DNA from: Chryseobacterium sp.
GTDB lineage: Bacteria; Bacteroidota; Bacteroidia; Flavobacteriales; Weeksellaceae
Reading direction: 5' to 3'
DNA length: 53,367 nucleotides
Assembly (NCBI GenBank): GCA_003248755.1
Contig: QFQW01000019.1
Coordinates: 1-53,367 of the forward strand
The notes under the pieces were generated by a model, which searched no databases, was not told the DNA's origin, and saw only the letters and a program-made list of their open reading frames with translations. Made by a program: the position numbers and the translations under genes. Shown here in pieces: positions 24,922 to 33,550 of the stretch. Each line of letters begins with the position of its first letter. Within the stretch, counting starts at the first letter, position 1.

Positions 24922-25992
24922 ATGGAAAGTATCACGCACTGTCTGTATTGGGTTATTTCCGTTTTAGCGATTTTGTCGGTGCTGATTCCGGCTATCAGAA
25001 ATAATTACTGGACGTTCCGGGTTTTTGATTATCCGCGATTTCAGAAATTTGTAATTCTCCTTATTCTGATTATTGTTTGGTTTTTTGTTTTTGATAAGCC
25101 AGATATTTGTGAAAAAATCATTCTTGCTGTAGAGATTGTTTGCAGCGTTTATCTATTTTACATCATCATTCCCTACACCAGATTCGGGAAAACGATGATT
25201 GACAAAATCAAACCCGATTCTGGAGAGAAAGTTCTCGATATTTTAGTTTGTAATGTTTATCAGCATAACAGGAATTATCAGAAATTGATTGATTTGGTTA
25301 AAGAACAAAATCCATCGGTTTTGTTTTTTCTGGAAACCGATGAAGAATGGCAAAATGCTTTAAAATCGGTTACAAAACATTACGAATACAAAATCGAAGT
25401 TCCTTTGGCCAACACTTACGGACTTTTATTTTACAGCCATTTCCCGGTTAAGAATTACGAAATCAATTATTTGATTGACAATGATATTCCGTCGATTGTT
25501 GCTGATTTGGAATACAATAATCAGACGGTCAGATTATTCGGAATCCATCCGACACCGCCGGTTCCGCAGGAAAATCCGGAAAGTACAGAACGCGATGCGG
25601 AGATTCTTTTGGTAGGCGAAAAAGCAAAAAATTATGGCAGACCTTCCATTGTTTTTGGAGATTTGAATGATGTCGCCTGGTCCAGAACAACCAAATTATT
25701 TCTAAAATCCAGCGGAATGCTCGACCCGCGGCGTGGAAGAGGAATGTTCAATACATTTCACGTCAAATATTGGTTTCTTCGTTGGCCTCTTGACCATTTT
25801 TTCGTGAGTCCGCATTTTAGATTGGTCGATATGAAAGTGATGAGATCTGTGGATTCTGACCATTTTCCGATTTGGATTTCATTGGTTGTAAGAAATGAGG
25901 ATAAAGAAGACCAATTCGAAATTTCACAAGAAGAAAAAGAAGAGGTAGTTGAAAAGATTGAAGAAGGTATCGAAAAAGGCGATGCTAACTAG
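24922..25992 (+). CDS. Membrane-anchored endonuclease/exonuclease/phosphatase family protein
   Basis: 356 residues. Three hydrophobic segments (about 9-27, 41-58, 65-85) are followed by an EEP domain: NVYQHNRNYQKLIDLVKEQN, SVLFFLETDEEW (metal-binding Glu), FGIHPTPPVP, IVFGDLNDVAWSRTTKLF (catalytic Asp/Asn) and a final DSDHFPIWISL with the catalytic His. The acidic tail (EEKEEVVEKIEEGIEKG) is unusual. Members of this membrane-bound branch act on phosphodiesters or phospholipids outside the cytoplasm; substrate unknown. Operon with the upstream GNAT gene. Confidence 0.9.
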   Translation: MESITHCLYWVISVLAILSVLIPAIRNNYWTFRVFDYPRFQKFVILLILIIVWFFVFDKPDICEKIILAVEIVCSVYLFYIIIPYTRFGKTMIDKIKPDSGEKVLDILVCNVYQHNRNYQKLIDLVKEQNPSVLFFLETDEEWQNALKSVTKHYEYKIEVPLANTYGLLFYSHFPVKNYEINYLIDNDIPSIVADLEYNNQTVRLFGIHPTPPVPQENPESTERDAEILLVGEKAKNYGRPSIVFGDLNDVAWSRTTKLFLKSSGMLDPRRGRGMFNTFHVKYWFLRWPLDHFFVSPHFRLVDMKVMRSVDSDHFPIWISLVVRNEDKEDQFEISQEEKEEVVEKIEEGIEKGDAN

Positions 25993-26039
25993 ATTATTAG
26001 CTTATATTTTGAAATGAGGATTAATATTCAGATTTTAGG

Positions 26040-26597
26040 ATGAAATTAATAGATTTGAAAAATTCAAATTCCAAAATGAATATTATTGATTGGAAAAAAT
26101 TTACTAATTATTTTATTGTAACAATTATCATATTCTTTATTTATGCAGTGATTGTCTTTTCGCAAAAAGAAAAAGTACTTGCTTTCATCAATTATCTTTT
26201 TAATTCAGATTATAGCATATATTCAAAAGCATTTGCTGGATTTACCTTTTTTCCATTTCTCATTATTGCTTTAATGTTTTTTATTTTGCTTCAACATTAC
26301 TTTGGCAAAATACGGTTGTATGAATTTAAAGGAACAAAATCAAAAATTAAGACAACTTTTTTAATTACTATTGACATTTCGCAAATAATCAAAATTTCAG
26401 TTTTAGAAAAAGATAAAAATATAACTGAGATCAAATTAACGACGCATTCAAACAAATATTCTGTTTTTCATCCGGTAGAAAATTTTGTTAATGATATTAA
26501 AAATTATCTCAATCTTAAGGACGATTTTTCAATTGAATATAATCAAGGTTCAAAAACATTGAAAAAGACTTATATTCTTAATAAAAATACCAATTGA
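26040..26597 (+). CDS. Uncharacterised two-helix membrane protein
   Basis: 185 residues with two membrane segments (about 25-42 and 65-85), then a soluble domain (KIKTTFLITIDISQIIKISV, EIKLTTHSNKYSVFHPVENF). I recognise no family. An alternative start exists at 26076. AT-rich, with Lys/Ile/Asn-rich composition. It stands alone between the EEP gene and a small exported protein gene. Confidence 0.65.
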   Translation: MKLIDLKNSNSKMNIIDWKKFTNYFIVTIIIFFIYAVIVFSQKEKVLAFINYLFNSDYSIYSKAFAGFTFFPFLIIALMFFILLQHYFGKIRLYEFKGTKSKIKTTFLITIDISQIIKISVLEKDKNITEIKLTTHSNKYSVFHPVENFVNDIKNYLNLKDDFSIEYNQGSKTLKKTYILNKNTN

Positions 26598-26642
26598 TAA
26601 AGGTTTTGTATTTTTATTAGTTTAAAATTAAATCAAATTTTT

Positions 26643-27086
26643 ATGAAAAAGCTGATTCTTGCTTTCGCAGTTTTCTTTTGTGTTCAATTTTCTTTTGCTC
26701 AGAAATCTGAAGTCAATCCAATTTACATTGTTGATAATGTGATTGTTTCTAATGTTTTGCTTCATAGTTTCAATCCAAATGATATCGAAAGTGTTCAGGT
26801 TTACAAATCACCATCCACACAAATCGAGCAATATGATGACCTTGTAAAAAATGGCTTGATTAATATCATCATGAAAAAACCTCAGGCTATCGAAAAAGTA
26901 ACAATTGCTGAAGCTAAAGCGAAATTAAATCTCACTCAAGAATCAAGGTTTTTCTTAAATGATATCGAAGTTCATAACCAATCGATTCTGATTGCGGAAG
27001 ACCTTTTGAAAAGAGCCAGAATCCTCCAACCCGATAAGAAATTCAATAATTATAAAGTTCCCGCAATCAGCATAGAAACCAATTAA
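26643..27086 (+). CDS. Small exported protein resembling a TonB-receptor plug fragment
   Basis: 147 residues: signal peptide (MKKLILAFAVFFCVQFSFAQ), then PIYIVDNVIVSNVLLHSFNP, NDIESVQVYKSPS and NGLINIIMKK, which follow the order of a TonB-dependent receptor plug (VDG, then NPNDIESIEVLK, then G.I.I.TKK). There is no barrel. It may be a free-standing plug-like periplasmic protein. A second such protein is encoded at 44667-45281. Confidence 0.7.
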   Translation: MKKLILAFAVFFCVQFSFAQKSEVNPIYIVDNVIVSNVLLHSFNPNDIESVQVYKSPSTQIEQYDDLVKNGLINIIMKKPQAIEKVTIAEAKAKLNLTQESRFFLNDIEVHNQSILIAEDLLKRARILQPDKKFNNYKVPAISIETN

Positions 27087-27094
27087 ATTTTAAC

Positions 27095-27168
27095 GAAGCT
27101 AAAATCTTTGTGCCTTAAATCTAAGTTTCATTTTAAATTATTTTGTGCCTTTGCGTTAAAACAAAATA
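27095..27168 (+). repeat. CTTTGTG/CTTTGCG intergenic repeat
   Basis: Contains AAATCTTTGTGCCTTAAAT and TTTTGTGCCTTTGCGTTAAA, related to the strings at 22680-22748. Confidence 0.4.
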
Positions 27169-27234
27169 CAGTTTGCCCAATTTGCTTTTGCCTTTCCGAA
27201 TCCCTATTTTTGCTGAAATCGATAAAATTTCAAT

Positions 27235-28026
27235 ATGGTTTTCACTAAAGCAAAATTATTCTTTAGCGCATTATTCTTAGTTTTAATTTCAAATTCTTTT
27301 TTCGGACAAAACCGAATCAGCAATCACAACAATATTGGCTGGTATGCTTACAACGGAACTTTCAAATTAGATTCCAAATTCTCCATCCACACCGAATATC
27401 AGTGGAGGAGAAATGATTATATCACGACCTGGCAACAGAGTCTTTTGCGTCTGGGAATCAATTATCAGGCAAATCCGAATCTGCAATTGCGACTAGGTTA
27501 CGCTTGGGCAGAGACTTTTCCTTACGGAGAAATTCCATTGAATGGAATGGGAAAAGATTTTACAGAACACAGAATTTATGAGATGGCAACGGTAACCGAC
27601 AAGATTGGGAAAATCGATTTGTCGCACCGCTTCATGCTGGAACAGCGCTGGGTCGGGAGATATTCTAATGCTAATCTCACCTCGGAAGACCAATATCCTT
27701 TTATGAACCGAGCGCGATATATGATTCGTTTGCAAATGCCTTTGAAAGGAACTTCGATTGCAGCGAAAACGCCTTATGTAGCAATTTATGATGAGGTGAT
27801 GATTGGGTTTGGGAAAAATGTTGGTGAGAATATTTTTGACCAAAACAGAATTGGAGTTTTGTTAGGATATAGATTCAATGATTTGGTAAGAGTAGAAGGC
27901 GGTTATCTGAATCAAATTGTTCAATTAGGAAGGGAAGTGGAAGGTAAAAACGTGTTCCAGTACAACAATGGTTTTATCATAAGTGCAAATTTTAATTTTG
28001 ATTTCTCCAAGAAAACGGTTGATTAG
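27235..28026 (+). CDS. DUF2490 family outer-membrane protein
   Basis: 263 residues: signal peptide (VFTKAKLFFSALFLVLISNS), then GWYAYNGTFKLDSKFSIHTE, YQWRRNDYITTWQQSLLRLG, RLGYAWAETFPYGE, EHRIYEMATV and LSHRFMLEQRWVGRYS, the alternating pattern and order of DUF2490 proteins. It probably forms a 12-strand-like beta-barrel in the outer membrane. Function unknown for the family. Confidence 0.85.
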   Translation: MVFTKAKLFFSALFLVLISNSFFGQNRISNHNNIGWYAYNGTFKLDSKFSIHTEYQWRRNDYITTWQQSLLRLGINYQANPNLQLRLGYAWAETFPYGEIPLNGMGKDFTEHRIYEMATVTDKIGKIDLSHRFMLEQRWVGRYSNANLTSEDQYPFMNRARYMIRLQMPLKGTSIAAKTPYVAIYDEVMIGFGKNVGENIFDQNRIGVLLGYRFNDLVRVEGGYLNQIVQLGREVEGKNVFQYNNGFIISANFNFDFSKKTVD

Positions 28027-28028
28027 AC

Positions 28029-28160
28029 TAACCACAAAAGTCACAAAAGTTTTTATTCAAATTTTCTACCTTTTTGTTGATAAAGGCTTCAACTCTGTTC
28101 AGCCTGGCATTGATTGTATTAATATTAGAATTGTCATCCTGAGCGGAGTCGAAGGATTTC
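28029..28160. repeat. CTTTGTG word plus degenerate GTCATCCTGAGCGGAGTCGA inverted repeat
   Basis: 28029-28050 holds the inverted CACAAAAGTCACAAAAG word. 28084-28109 (GGCTTCAACTCTGTTCAGCC) is a degenerate left arm and 28132-28157 (TGTCATCCTGAGCGGAGTCG) the intact right arm of the same repeat seen as a perfect pair at 44070-44137. Fills the gap before pheA. Confidence 0.65.
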
Positions 28161-28210
28161 TATTAACGAATAAATCTTCTTTTGTGGTTCAAATTCTTTA
28201 ATTTCGCAGT

Positions 28211-29059
28211 ATGAAAATAGCATTCTTAGGACCCGAAGCCTCTTTTACGCAGTTGACAGCGACTCAATTATTCCCAAATGAAGAATTGATTCCGAAAGCC
28301 AATATTTTGGATTGCTTTCTGGCGGTTCAGAATAATGAAGTGGACAAAGCGGTGGTTCCATTGGAAAACTCTATAGAAGGGACGGTTTCTATGACTTTGG
28401 ATTATCTTTATCAGACGCCGGAAATCCGAGTTGAAGCGGAAGCTGTAATGCCGATTGCACATCATCTGATGATTCATCCAAGTCAAGAAAATGATACTCC
28501 AATTGAGAAAATCTATTCTCATCCACAAGCGTTAGCTCAAAGTTTTCATTTTCTAAATAAAAAATATCCGGACGTTCCTAAACAAGATTTTGCATCAACT
28601 GCTGCTGCTGCCAAACGGGTTTCTGAAAATCCTGACCGAAAAATTGCGGCTGTGGCTAACAAATTTGCGGCTGAATTATACGGTTTGAAAATTATTAATG
28701 ACAATATCCACGATGTGGAAGAAAATCACACCCGGTTTATTGTAATTTCTAAGACCGAAAATTCTTATCAAAATGAAATGGAAAGTATCGGAAAGAAAAC
28801 AGCGCTCCTGATTACTTTACCACAAGACCATGCCGGAGGCTTGCATCAGGTTTTGTCGGTTTTTGCGTGGCGAAATATGAACCTTAGCAAAATCGAATCC
28901 CGAACTTTGAAAACCAAACTCGGTAACTATTTCTTTTTTGTAACTGTTGTCGGCGATTGGAACAATGTTCTTTATATCAATTCAATTGATGAGTTAAGAG
29001 CGATTGGCGCTGATGTTAAGTTTTTGGGGAATTATAAGGAGTTTTTGTTGGAGGGTTAG
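28211..29059 (+). CDS. pheA: Prephenate dehydratase
   Basis: 282 residues, dehydratase plus ACT domain without chorismate mutase. Starts MKIAFLGPEASFTQLTATQL; further blocks VPLENSIEGTVSMTLDYL, IYSHPQALAQSFHFL, AKRVSENPDRKIAAVANKFA and HTRFIVISKT, the TRF motif of the active site. The ACT domain (LLITLPQDHAGGLHQVLSVF, SKIESRTLKT with ESR) would bind phenylalanine for feedback inhibition. It converts prephenate to phenylpyruvate in phenylalanine synthesis. Confidence 0.96.
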   Translation: MKIAFLGPEASFTQLTATQLFPNEELIPKANILDCFLAVQNNEVDKAVVPLENSIEGTVSMTLDYLYQTPEIRVEAEAVMPIAHHLMIHPSQENDTPIEKIYSHPQALAQSFHFLNKKYPDVPKQDFASTAAAAKRVSENPDRKIAAVANKFAAELYGLKIINDNIHDVEENHTRFIVISKTENSYQNEMESIGKKTALLITLPQDHAGGLHQVLSVFAWRNMNLSKIESRTLKTKLGNYFFFVTVVGDWNNVLYINSIDELRAIGADVKFLGNYKEFLLEG

Positions 29060-29069
29060 ATAGATGATT

Positions 29070-29367
29070 TTATTCTGTCATTCTTGATTTCAAATCCATA
29101 TTAGCGCCAATAATTCTTGTAATTTCTATTTCATTGACATTCAAAATTCGGTAAAAGATAATATGTCGATTGGCAAGAAATCCAAAAATGTCAGAAGCAA
29201 TTTCGCTATAATTTTTACCAATAGTCGGATTTTCTGAAAGCATTTGACAAGCTAATTATTTCTTCATAATATTTATCAGCTTGATTTTCTGACCAAGATT
29301 GAAAAGTATATTCATAAATATTTGAAAGGTCTTCTACAGCTTTGTTTGTGAAGAAGTATTTAGCCAT
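29070..29367 (-). pseudogene. ParE-family toxin, inactivated by a one-base insertion
   Basis: From ATG 29367 the frame reads MAKYFFTNKAVEDLSNIYEY and on to YYEEIIS, the N-terminal half of a RelE/ParE toxin, then stops early. Removing one base near 29247-29252 restores CQMLSENPTIGKNYSEIASD and then FLANRHIIFYRILNVNEIEI, ITRIIGANMD and a proper stop at 29070, the full C-terminal half of the family. The span is 298 bases, which is 99 codons plus one. ParE toxins poison gyrase; here the toxin should be dead. It overlaps the antitoxin by 8 bases as usual for parDE. Confidence 0.85.
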
Positions 29368-29608
29368 TTTTCATTTTTGCTTTTAGTGAAGCAAGATGAC
29401 TTTCTGGTTCAAAATCTTTTGCAATTCCACTTTTGATTCCTTCTTGAACAGCATTTTTAAGAAATTGTAATTTGTTTTCTTCCTCTTCCAAAAGGCGTAA
29501 TCCTGCACGAATAACTTCGCTGGCATTCTTGAATCTATCTTGCGAAATTTTATCATCCACAAAATCTTCAAAATGATTTCCTAAAGAAACAGATGTATTT
29601 CGTCCCAT
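29360..29608 (-). CDS. parD: ParD-like antitoxin
   Basis: Start at ATG 29608 (MGRNTSVSLGNHFEDFVDDK), 82 residues; the frame extends upstream but this start gives the family's N-terminus. The ribbon-helix-helix DNA-binding part is NTSVSLGNHFEDFVDDKISQ, RFKNASEVIRAGLRLLEEEE; the tail (ESHLASLKAKMKNG) would wrap the toxin. ParD represses its own operon and neutralises ParE. Its partner is frameshifted, so this is an orphan antitoxin. Confidence 0.9.
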   Translation of the reverse strand: MGRNTSVSLGNHFEDFVDDKISQDRFKNASEVIRAGLRLLEEEENKLQFLKNAVQEGIKSGIAKDFEPESHLASLKAKMKNG

Positions 29609-29658
29609 TTTTTTTATTAAGTAAATTAAATTTACCAAATTTTGGTAACAAATTAAAT

Positions 29659-30276
29659 TTATTTTTCGCTTAATTCTCTTTGGATGTTTTCTCTCGCCTT
29701 TTCTTCATATTTTACTTTAAAGTAATCAGTTTTGAAAATTTCTTCAAATTCTAAAAAATGAGTCAGAACTTTTTTGCGTCCAGGCTTATACATAAAGTCA
29801 GGATAAATTGAATATTCTTTTCGGATTTGTTGAGTGTAATTTTCATAGATTTTCCAATCCTGACCAAGGATTGCCAAATCTGCATCAAGGAGAAAATTGA
29901 TGTCAGAATCTTCACTTTTTGTGTGTGATTTTGTTGCTAGGATTTGATTGTAAATTCTAGTTATTTTCTCTTGAGGGACATTCAGTTTTTCAAGTCTAAT
30001 TTTTGCCTTTTCTGCACTTTTTTCTTCGTTGTCTTTGGATGTCGCTTTGTAAATAATGTCGTGATAAAAAATGGAGAAAAGTATAGAGTCATAATCTGAA
30101 ATTTTATCTTTCACTTCTTCCAATTCAAGAATCATATTTTCAAGATGAATGAGGTTGTGATATTTTCTGCTTTTCTGAGAATAAGATTGTTCTATTTCTT
30201 TCCAATAATTAGTTTTTAATATTTCATTATCAGAATATTTTGAGATTAAATTTGAAAAAATTGATTTTAGATTCAT
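29659..30276 (-). CDS. Predicted HD-superfamily phosphohydrolase
   Basis: 205 residues. YHNLIHLENMILELEE (H..H), FSIFYHDIIYKA (HD) and LLDADLAILGQDWKIYENYT (D.D) follow the known small HD-like family of predicted metal-dependent phosphohydrolases (usual length about 200). The metal ligands are present. Substrate not known. It lies just upstream of the ParD/ParE module on the same strand. Confidence 0.85.
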   Translation of the reverse strand: MNLKSIFSNLISKYSDNEILKTNYWKEIEQSYSQKSRKYHNLIHLENMILELEEVKDKISDYDSILFSIFYHDIIYKATSKDNEEKSAEKAKIRLEKLNVPQEKITRIYNQILATKSHTKSEDSDINFLLDADLAILGQDWKIYENYTQQIRKEYSIYPDFMYKPGRKKVLTHFLEFEEIFKTDYFKVKYEEKARENIQRELSEK

Positions 30277-30311
30277 CGAGTTTTCTTGTAGTCAGTTGAA
30301 TTGAAAAAATG

Positions 30312-30799
30312 TTATTTCTCTTTTGTATAAAAGGTAGAATTATAATGGTTGCCTATGTTTAAAACTGATTTTGCATTCGAAAATTTAATATTCTCATTTT
30401 CAATTTTTAGAACTTTTTCATTGTCGAAATAATAAACTGCATTGTAAATTTTTTGCATTTCTTTTTTTGAATTCCAATCTTCAATTTCTATTATAGCTTT
30501 GATTAGTTTCTTATTATAGTAATAATAAGTCTTTTTATAGTAGAAATCTGTTGAAGAATAGTCTCGAATTTTAAAAAGTTCTGTTTGTGATTTGTTTTTC
30601 AAATCATAAGTTGAGAAGCCTCCTTTTATATCTCCCTTTTTGTTTGAAATTTCTCCATCTGAAATTCCTTCTATTAAATCTTTGTTTTCATCAATGGAAT
30701 TAGCTATACTATCTATTTTTTTTACAGATAATTCAGTTTGTAAACCTTGAAAAATGCAAATGCCGAGAATAATGGAACTAATAAAAATTTAATCCTCAT
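30312..30799 (-). pseudogene. Exported protein of unknown function, frameshifted near its start
   Basis: The open frame 30312-30788 encodes 159 residues (starting IFISSIILGICIFQGLQTEL, later KGGFSTYDLKNKSQTELFKI and YYYYNKKLIKAIIEI) but has no usual start codon before a TTG at 30602. An ATG at 30799, which overlaps the permease stop, reads MRIKF and then leaves this frame. Adding one T in the T5 run at 30783-30787 would join both into MRIKFFISSIILGICIFQGL, a normal signal peptide. So a one-base deletion in a homopolymer, either real or a sequencing error, is likely. The protein looks like a small secreted DKNYY-type or MORN-like protein but I do not recognise it. Confidence 0.65.
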
Positions 30800-32186
30800 T
30801 AGTATTTATGCTTTTCTTATTAATAAAAAAATAAACAGGCAATCCTAACAATATCAATCCCAATCCTGGCCAAGTATATTGTGGCTTGTAAATGAATAAC
30901 AAAATACAAAATCCGGTTCCAATCAAAAGATAAAGAATAGGTGTGAAAGGATATAGGAATGTTTTGTAACCTCTTTCCAGTTCAGGTTTTTTGATTCTCA
31001 GATAGATGACACCAAAAACAGTAATCATATAAAACAAAACTATCACGAACGAAATCATATCCAGCAGATCGCCATATTGTCCGCTCAGACAAAGCAAACT
31101 TGCCCAAATCCCTTGCATCCAAAGTGATTTTGCGGGAACGCCGTTTTTGTTATTTTCAACAGCAGATTTCAGGAACAATCCATCTTTTGCCATTGTCTGG
31201 AAAACCCTTGCGCCTGCGAGAACAATGCCGTTTACACAGCCAAAAGTCGAAATCATCACAAGAACTGCAATAATAATGGTTCCTGCATTTCCAAACATTT
31301 TTTCGGCAGCAGCAACGGCGACTCTATCATTCGCTGCAAATGCTATAGAATCTCTGTCTAGTGCGTTGAGGTAAACAAAATTCACTAAAAGATAAAGAAT
31401 CATTACTGCAGAAGTTCCCAAAATCATTGCTTTCACAACGTTCTTTTTTGGATTTTCGATTTCTCCGGAAATGAAAGTCACATTTTCCCAAGCCACAGAA
31501 CTGAAAACCGAACCAACCATTGCCGCAGCAATTCCGCCCAGAACAGTTGCGCCGGAAATATTTTTCCATTCGGTTTGTTTCAGATTTTGGAAAGCATCCC
31601 AACCGAAACTCATGTTGGAATTCCAATTGGATTGAGAAATCAAAACGAAGCCAAGAACAATCAAACCAAGAAGTGCAATGATTTTTGATGAGGTAAAAAC
31701 ATTCTGAAGAATTTTTCCGCTTTCAACTCCTCTTGTATTCACAAACGTTAAAAACAGAATCACAAAAATTGCCAGAATCTGAATCCAAGTAATTTTAAAA
31801 TCACCATTTTGGAAAATCGGGGCTGCATCATTAAGTGCCGGGACAAGATAAGCTGTAAACTTTCCGAAAGCAACTGCAACTGCCGCAATGGTTCCTGTTT
31901 GAATGACAGTGAACATTCCCCAGCCGTATAGAAATCCCATCGGTTTGCCGAAAATCTCTGTGATGTAAGTATATTGTCCACCTGCTTTTGGAAACATTGC
32001 TGACAATTCACCGTAACTTATCGCCGCTGCAACAGTCATTACTGCAGTGATGAGCCAAACGACAATCAGCCAATAGCCGGAACCCAGATTTCGCATAATG
32101 TCGGCACTCACGATAAAAATTCCGCTTCCTATCATCGAGCCCATTACGATCATCACAGCGTCCCAAAGTTTGAGTTTTTTCTCCAT
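30789..32186 (-). CDS. APC-superfamily amino acid permease
   Basis: 465 residues, about 12 transmembrane helices. Begins LKLWDAVMIVMGSMIGSGIF, with the GSGIF unwound helix 1 that binds the substrate backbone in LAT/APC transporters; FPKAGGQYTYITEIFGKPMG and VAWENVTFISGEIENPKKNV are further family blocks. Inner-membrane amino acid uptake or exchange; specificity cannot be read. Its stop codon overlaps the start of the frameshifted exported protein gene. Confidence 0.93.
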   Translation of the reverse strand: MEKKLKLWDAVMIVMGSMIGSGIFIVSADIMRNLGSGYWLIVVWLITAVMTVAAAISYGELSAMFPKAGGQYTYITEIFGKPMGFLYGWGMFTVIQTGTIAAVAVAFGKFTAYLVPALNDAAPIFQNGDFKITWIQILAIFVILFLTFVNTRGVESGKILQNVFTSSKIIALLGLIVLGFVLISQSNWNSNMSFGWDAFQNLKQTEWKNISGATVLGGIAAAMVGSVFSSVAWENVTFISGEIENPKKNVVKAMILGTSAVMILYLLVNFVYLNALDRDSIAFAANDRVAVAAAEKMFGNAGTIIIAVLVMISTFGCVNGIVLAGARVFQTMAKDGLFLKSAVENNKNGVPAKSLWMQGIWASLLCLSGQYGDLLDMISFVIVLFYMITVFGVIYLRIKKPELERGYKTFLYPFTPILYLLIGTGFCILLFIYKPQYTWPGLGLILLGLPVYFFINKKSINTNED

Positions 32187-32270
32187 AGTTTTTATTAATA
32201 ATCAAATATAACAATAATCAACACATCAAAAGCTGTATATTTATGGTTATAAAAATTTTGTTTCGAGTCT

Positions 32271-33344
32271 ATGAAAATCAGTTTGTGTCTCATTGTTAAA
32301 AATGAAGAGGAGGTTTTAGCAAGATGTCTGGAAAGCGCGAGAGATTTTGCAGATGAAATCATCGTCGTTGATACAGGTTCTACCGATAAAACCAAAGAAA
32401 TTGCAAAACAATTTACAGATAAAATTTACGATTTTGAATGGATCAATGATTTTTCTGCCGCGCGTAATTTTGCATTTTCCAAAGCAACTATGGATTATCA
32501 GATGTGGCTGGATGCGGACGATGTTGTTCCTGAAAAATCGGTTAAGCAAATCAATGAATTGAAGGGAACTTTAAATGATGATGTTGAGATAGTCACGATG
32601 AAATATGTCTTGTCAATTGATCAAAATGATAAGCCTACGTTCCATTCTACCCGGGAAAGGTTGTTTAAAAGAAGTAAGAATTATGAATGGATTGATCCTG
32701 TTCACGAATGTATACCTTTGATTGGTAATCTCCATTATACTGATATTGAAATTTGGCATAAAAAAACGAAACTCGAAGTGCTTTCTACCAGAAATATTGA
32801 TATTTACAGAAATTTGGAAAATAGAGGGGAAAAGTTTTCGCCACGACAACTTTATTATTATGCCAGAGAATTACGAGAGCACAATGAGACTGGCAAAGCC
32901 ATTATATATTATGAGAAGTTTTTAGAGACCGGATTGGGCTGGGTGGAAGATAACATTGCCGCTTGTCATCAATTAGCTGTCGATTATAATAATATTGGAG
33001 CTAAGGAAAAAGTTCTGCCTATTTTACTGAAAACCTTTGAATATGACACACCAAGACCTGAAATATGCTGTCAATTAGGCTATTACTATAAAGATGCGGA
33101 AAATTATGGTCAAGCCTTCAAATGGTTTGATCTGGCCACAAAACTTCCAAAAGCTGACTATATTGGTTTTACATTTTCTGATTATTCCGGTTATATACCT
33201 AATATCGAAGCTTGCGTTTGTTTATCACATTTAGGAAATTATCATCAGGCAAATGAATATAATGAGAGAGCCGCTTTGGCTAGACCAGATTGCCCATATG
33301 TAAAACAGAATAGAGAATATCTGAAAGCAATGTTAACTAATTGA
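32271..33344 (+). CDS. GT2 glycosyltransferase with TPR-like C-terminus
   Basis: 357 residues. MKISLCLIVKNEEEVLARCL, then ADEIIVVDTGSTDKTKEIAK, and YQMWLDADDVVPEKS (DAD as metal-binding DxD) define a GT-A family 2 domain of the SunS type (about 1-230). The remaining 130 residues are helical repeats (RQLYYYARELREHNETGKAI, EICCQLGYYYKDAENYGQAF, EACVCLSHLGNYHQANEYNE) of TPR type. SunS-like enzymes glycosylate peptides or cell-surface acceptors; the acceptor is unknown. Confidence 0.9.
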   Translation: MKISLCLIVKNEEEVLARCLESARDFADEIIVVDTGSTDKTKEIAKQFTDKIYDFEWINDFSAARNFAFSKATMDYQMWLDADDVVPEKSVKQINELKGTLNDDVEIVTMKYVLSIDQNDKPTFHSTRERLFKRSKNYEWIDPVHECIPLIGNLHYTDIEIWHKKTKLEVLSTRNIDIYRNLENRGEKFSPRQLYYYARELREHNETGKAIIYYEKFLETGLGWVEDNIAACHQLAVDYNNIGAKEKVLPILLKTFEYDTPRPEICCQLGYYYKDAENYGQAFKWFDLATKLPKADYIGFTFSDYSGYIPNIEACVCLSHLGNYHQANEYNERAALARPDCPYVKQNREYLKAMLTN

Positions 33345-33362
33345 TTTTAAACACTGTGTTTT

Positions 33363-33390
33363 AAAAAAAAACCATATCAAGATGGTTTTA
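33363..33390 (+). terminator. Terminator-like hairpin
   Basis: AAAACCAT/ATGGTTTT stem preceded by A and followed by TATGTGTTTTT, downstream of the GT2 gene. Confidence 0.6.
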
Positions 33391-33550
33391 TGTGTTTTTA
33401 AATCTTAAGGTTTCTGCAATTATTAAACATTGATTTAGTGTAAGTTGTTTGTGTTTTTTTATATTGCAGGTAATAATTTAATATTTGTATTATATATATT
33501 TATATATTTGTATATAATTGAAAAACTGATAATTATACAATATATATGAT

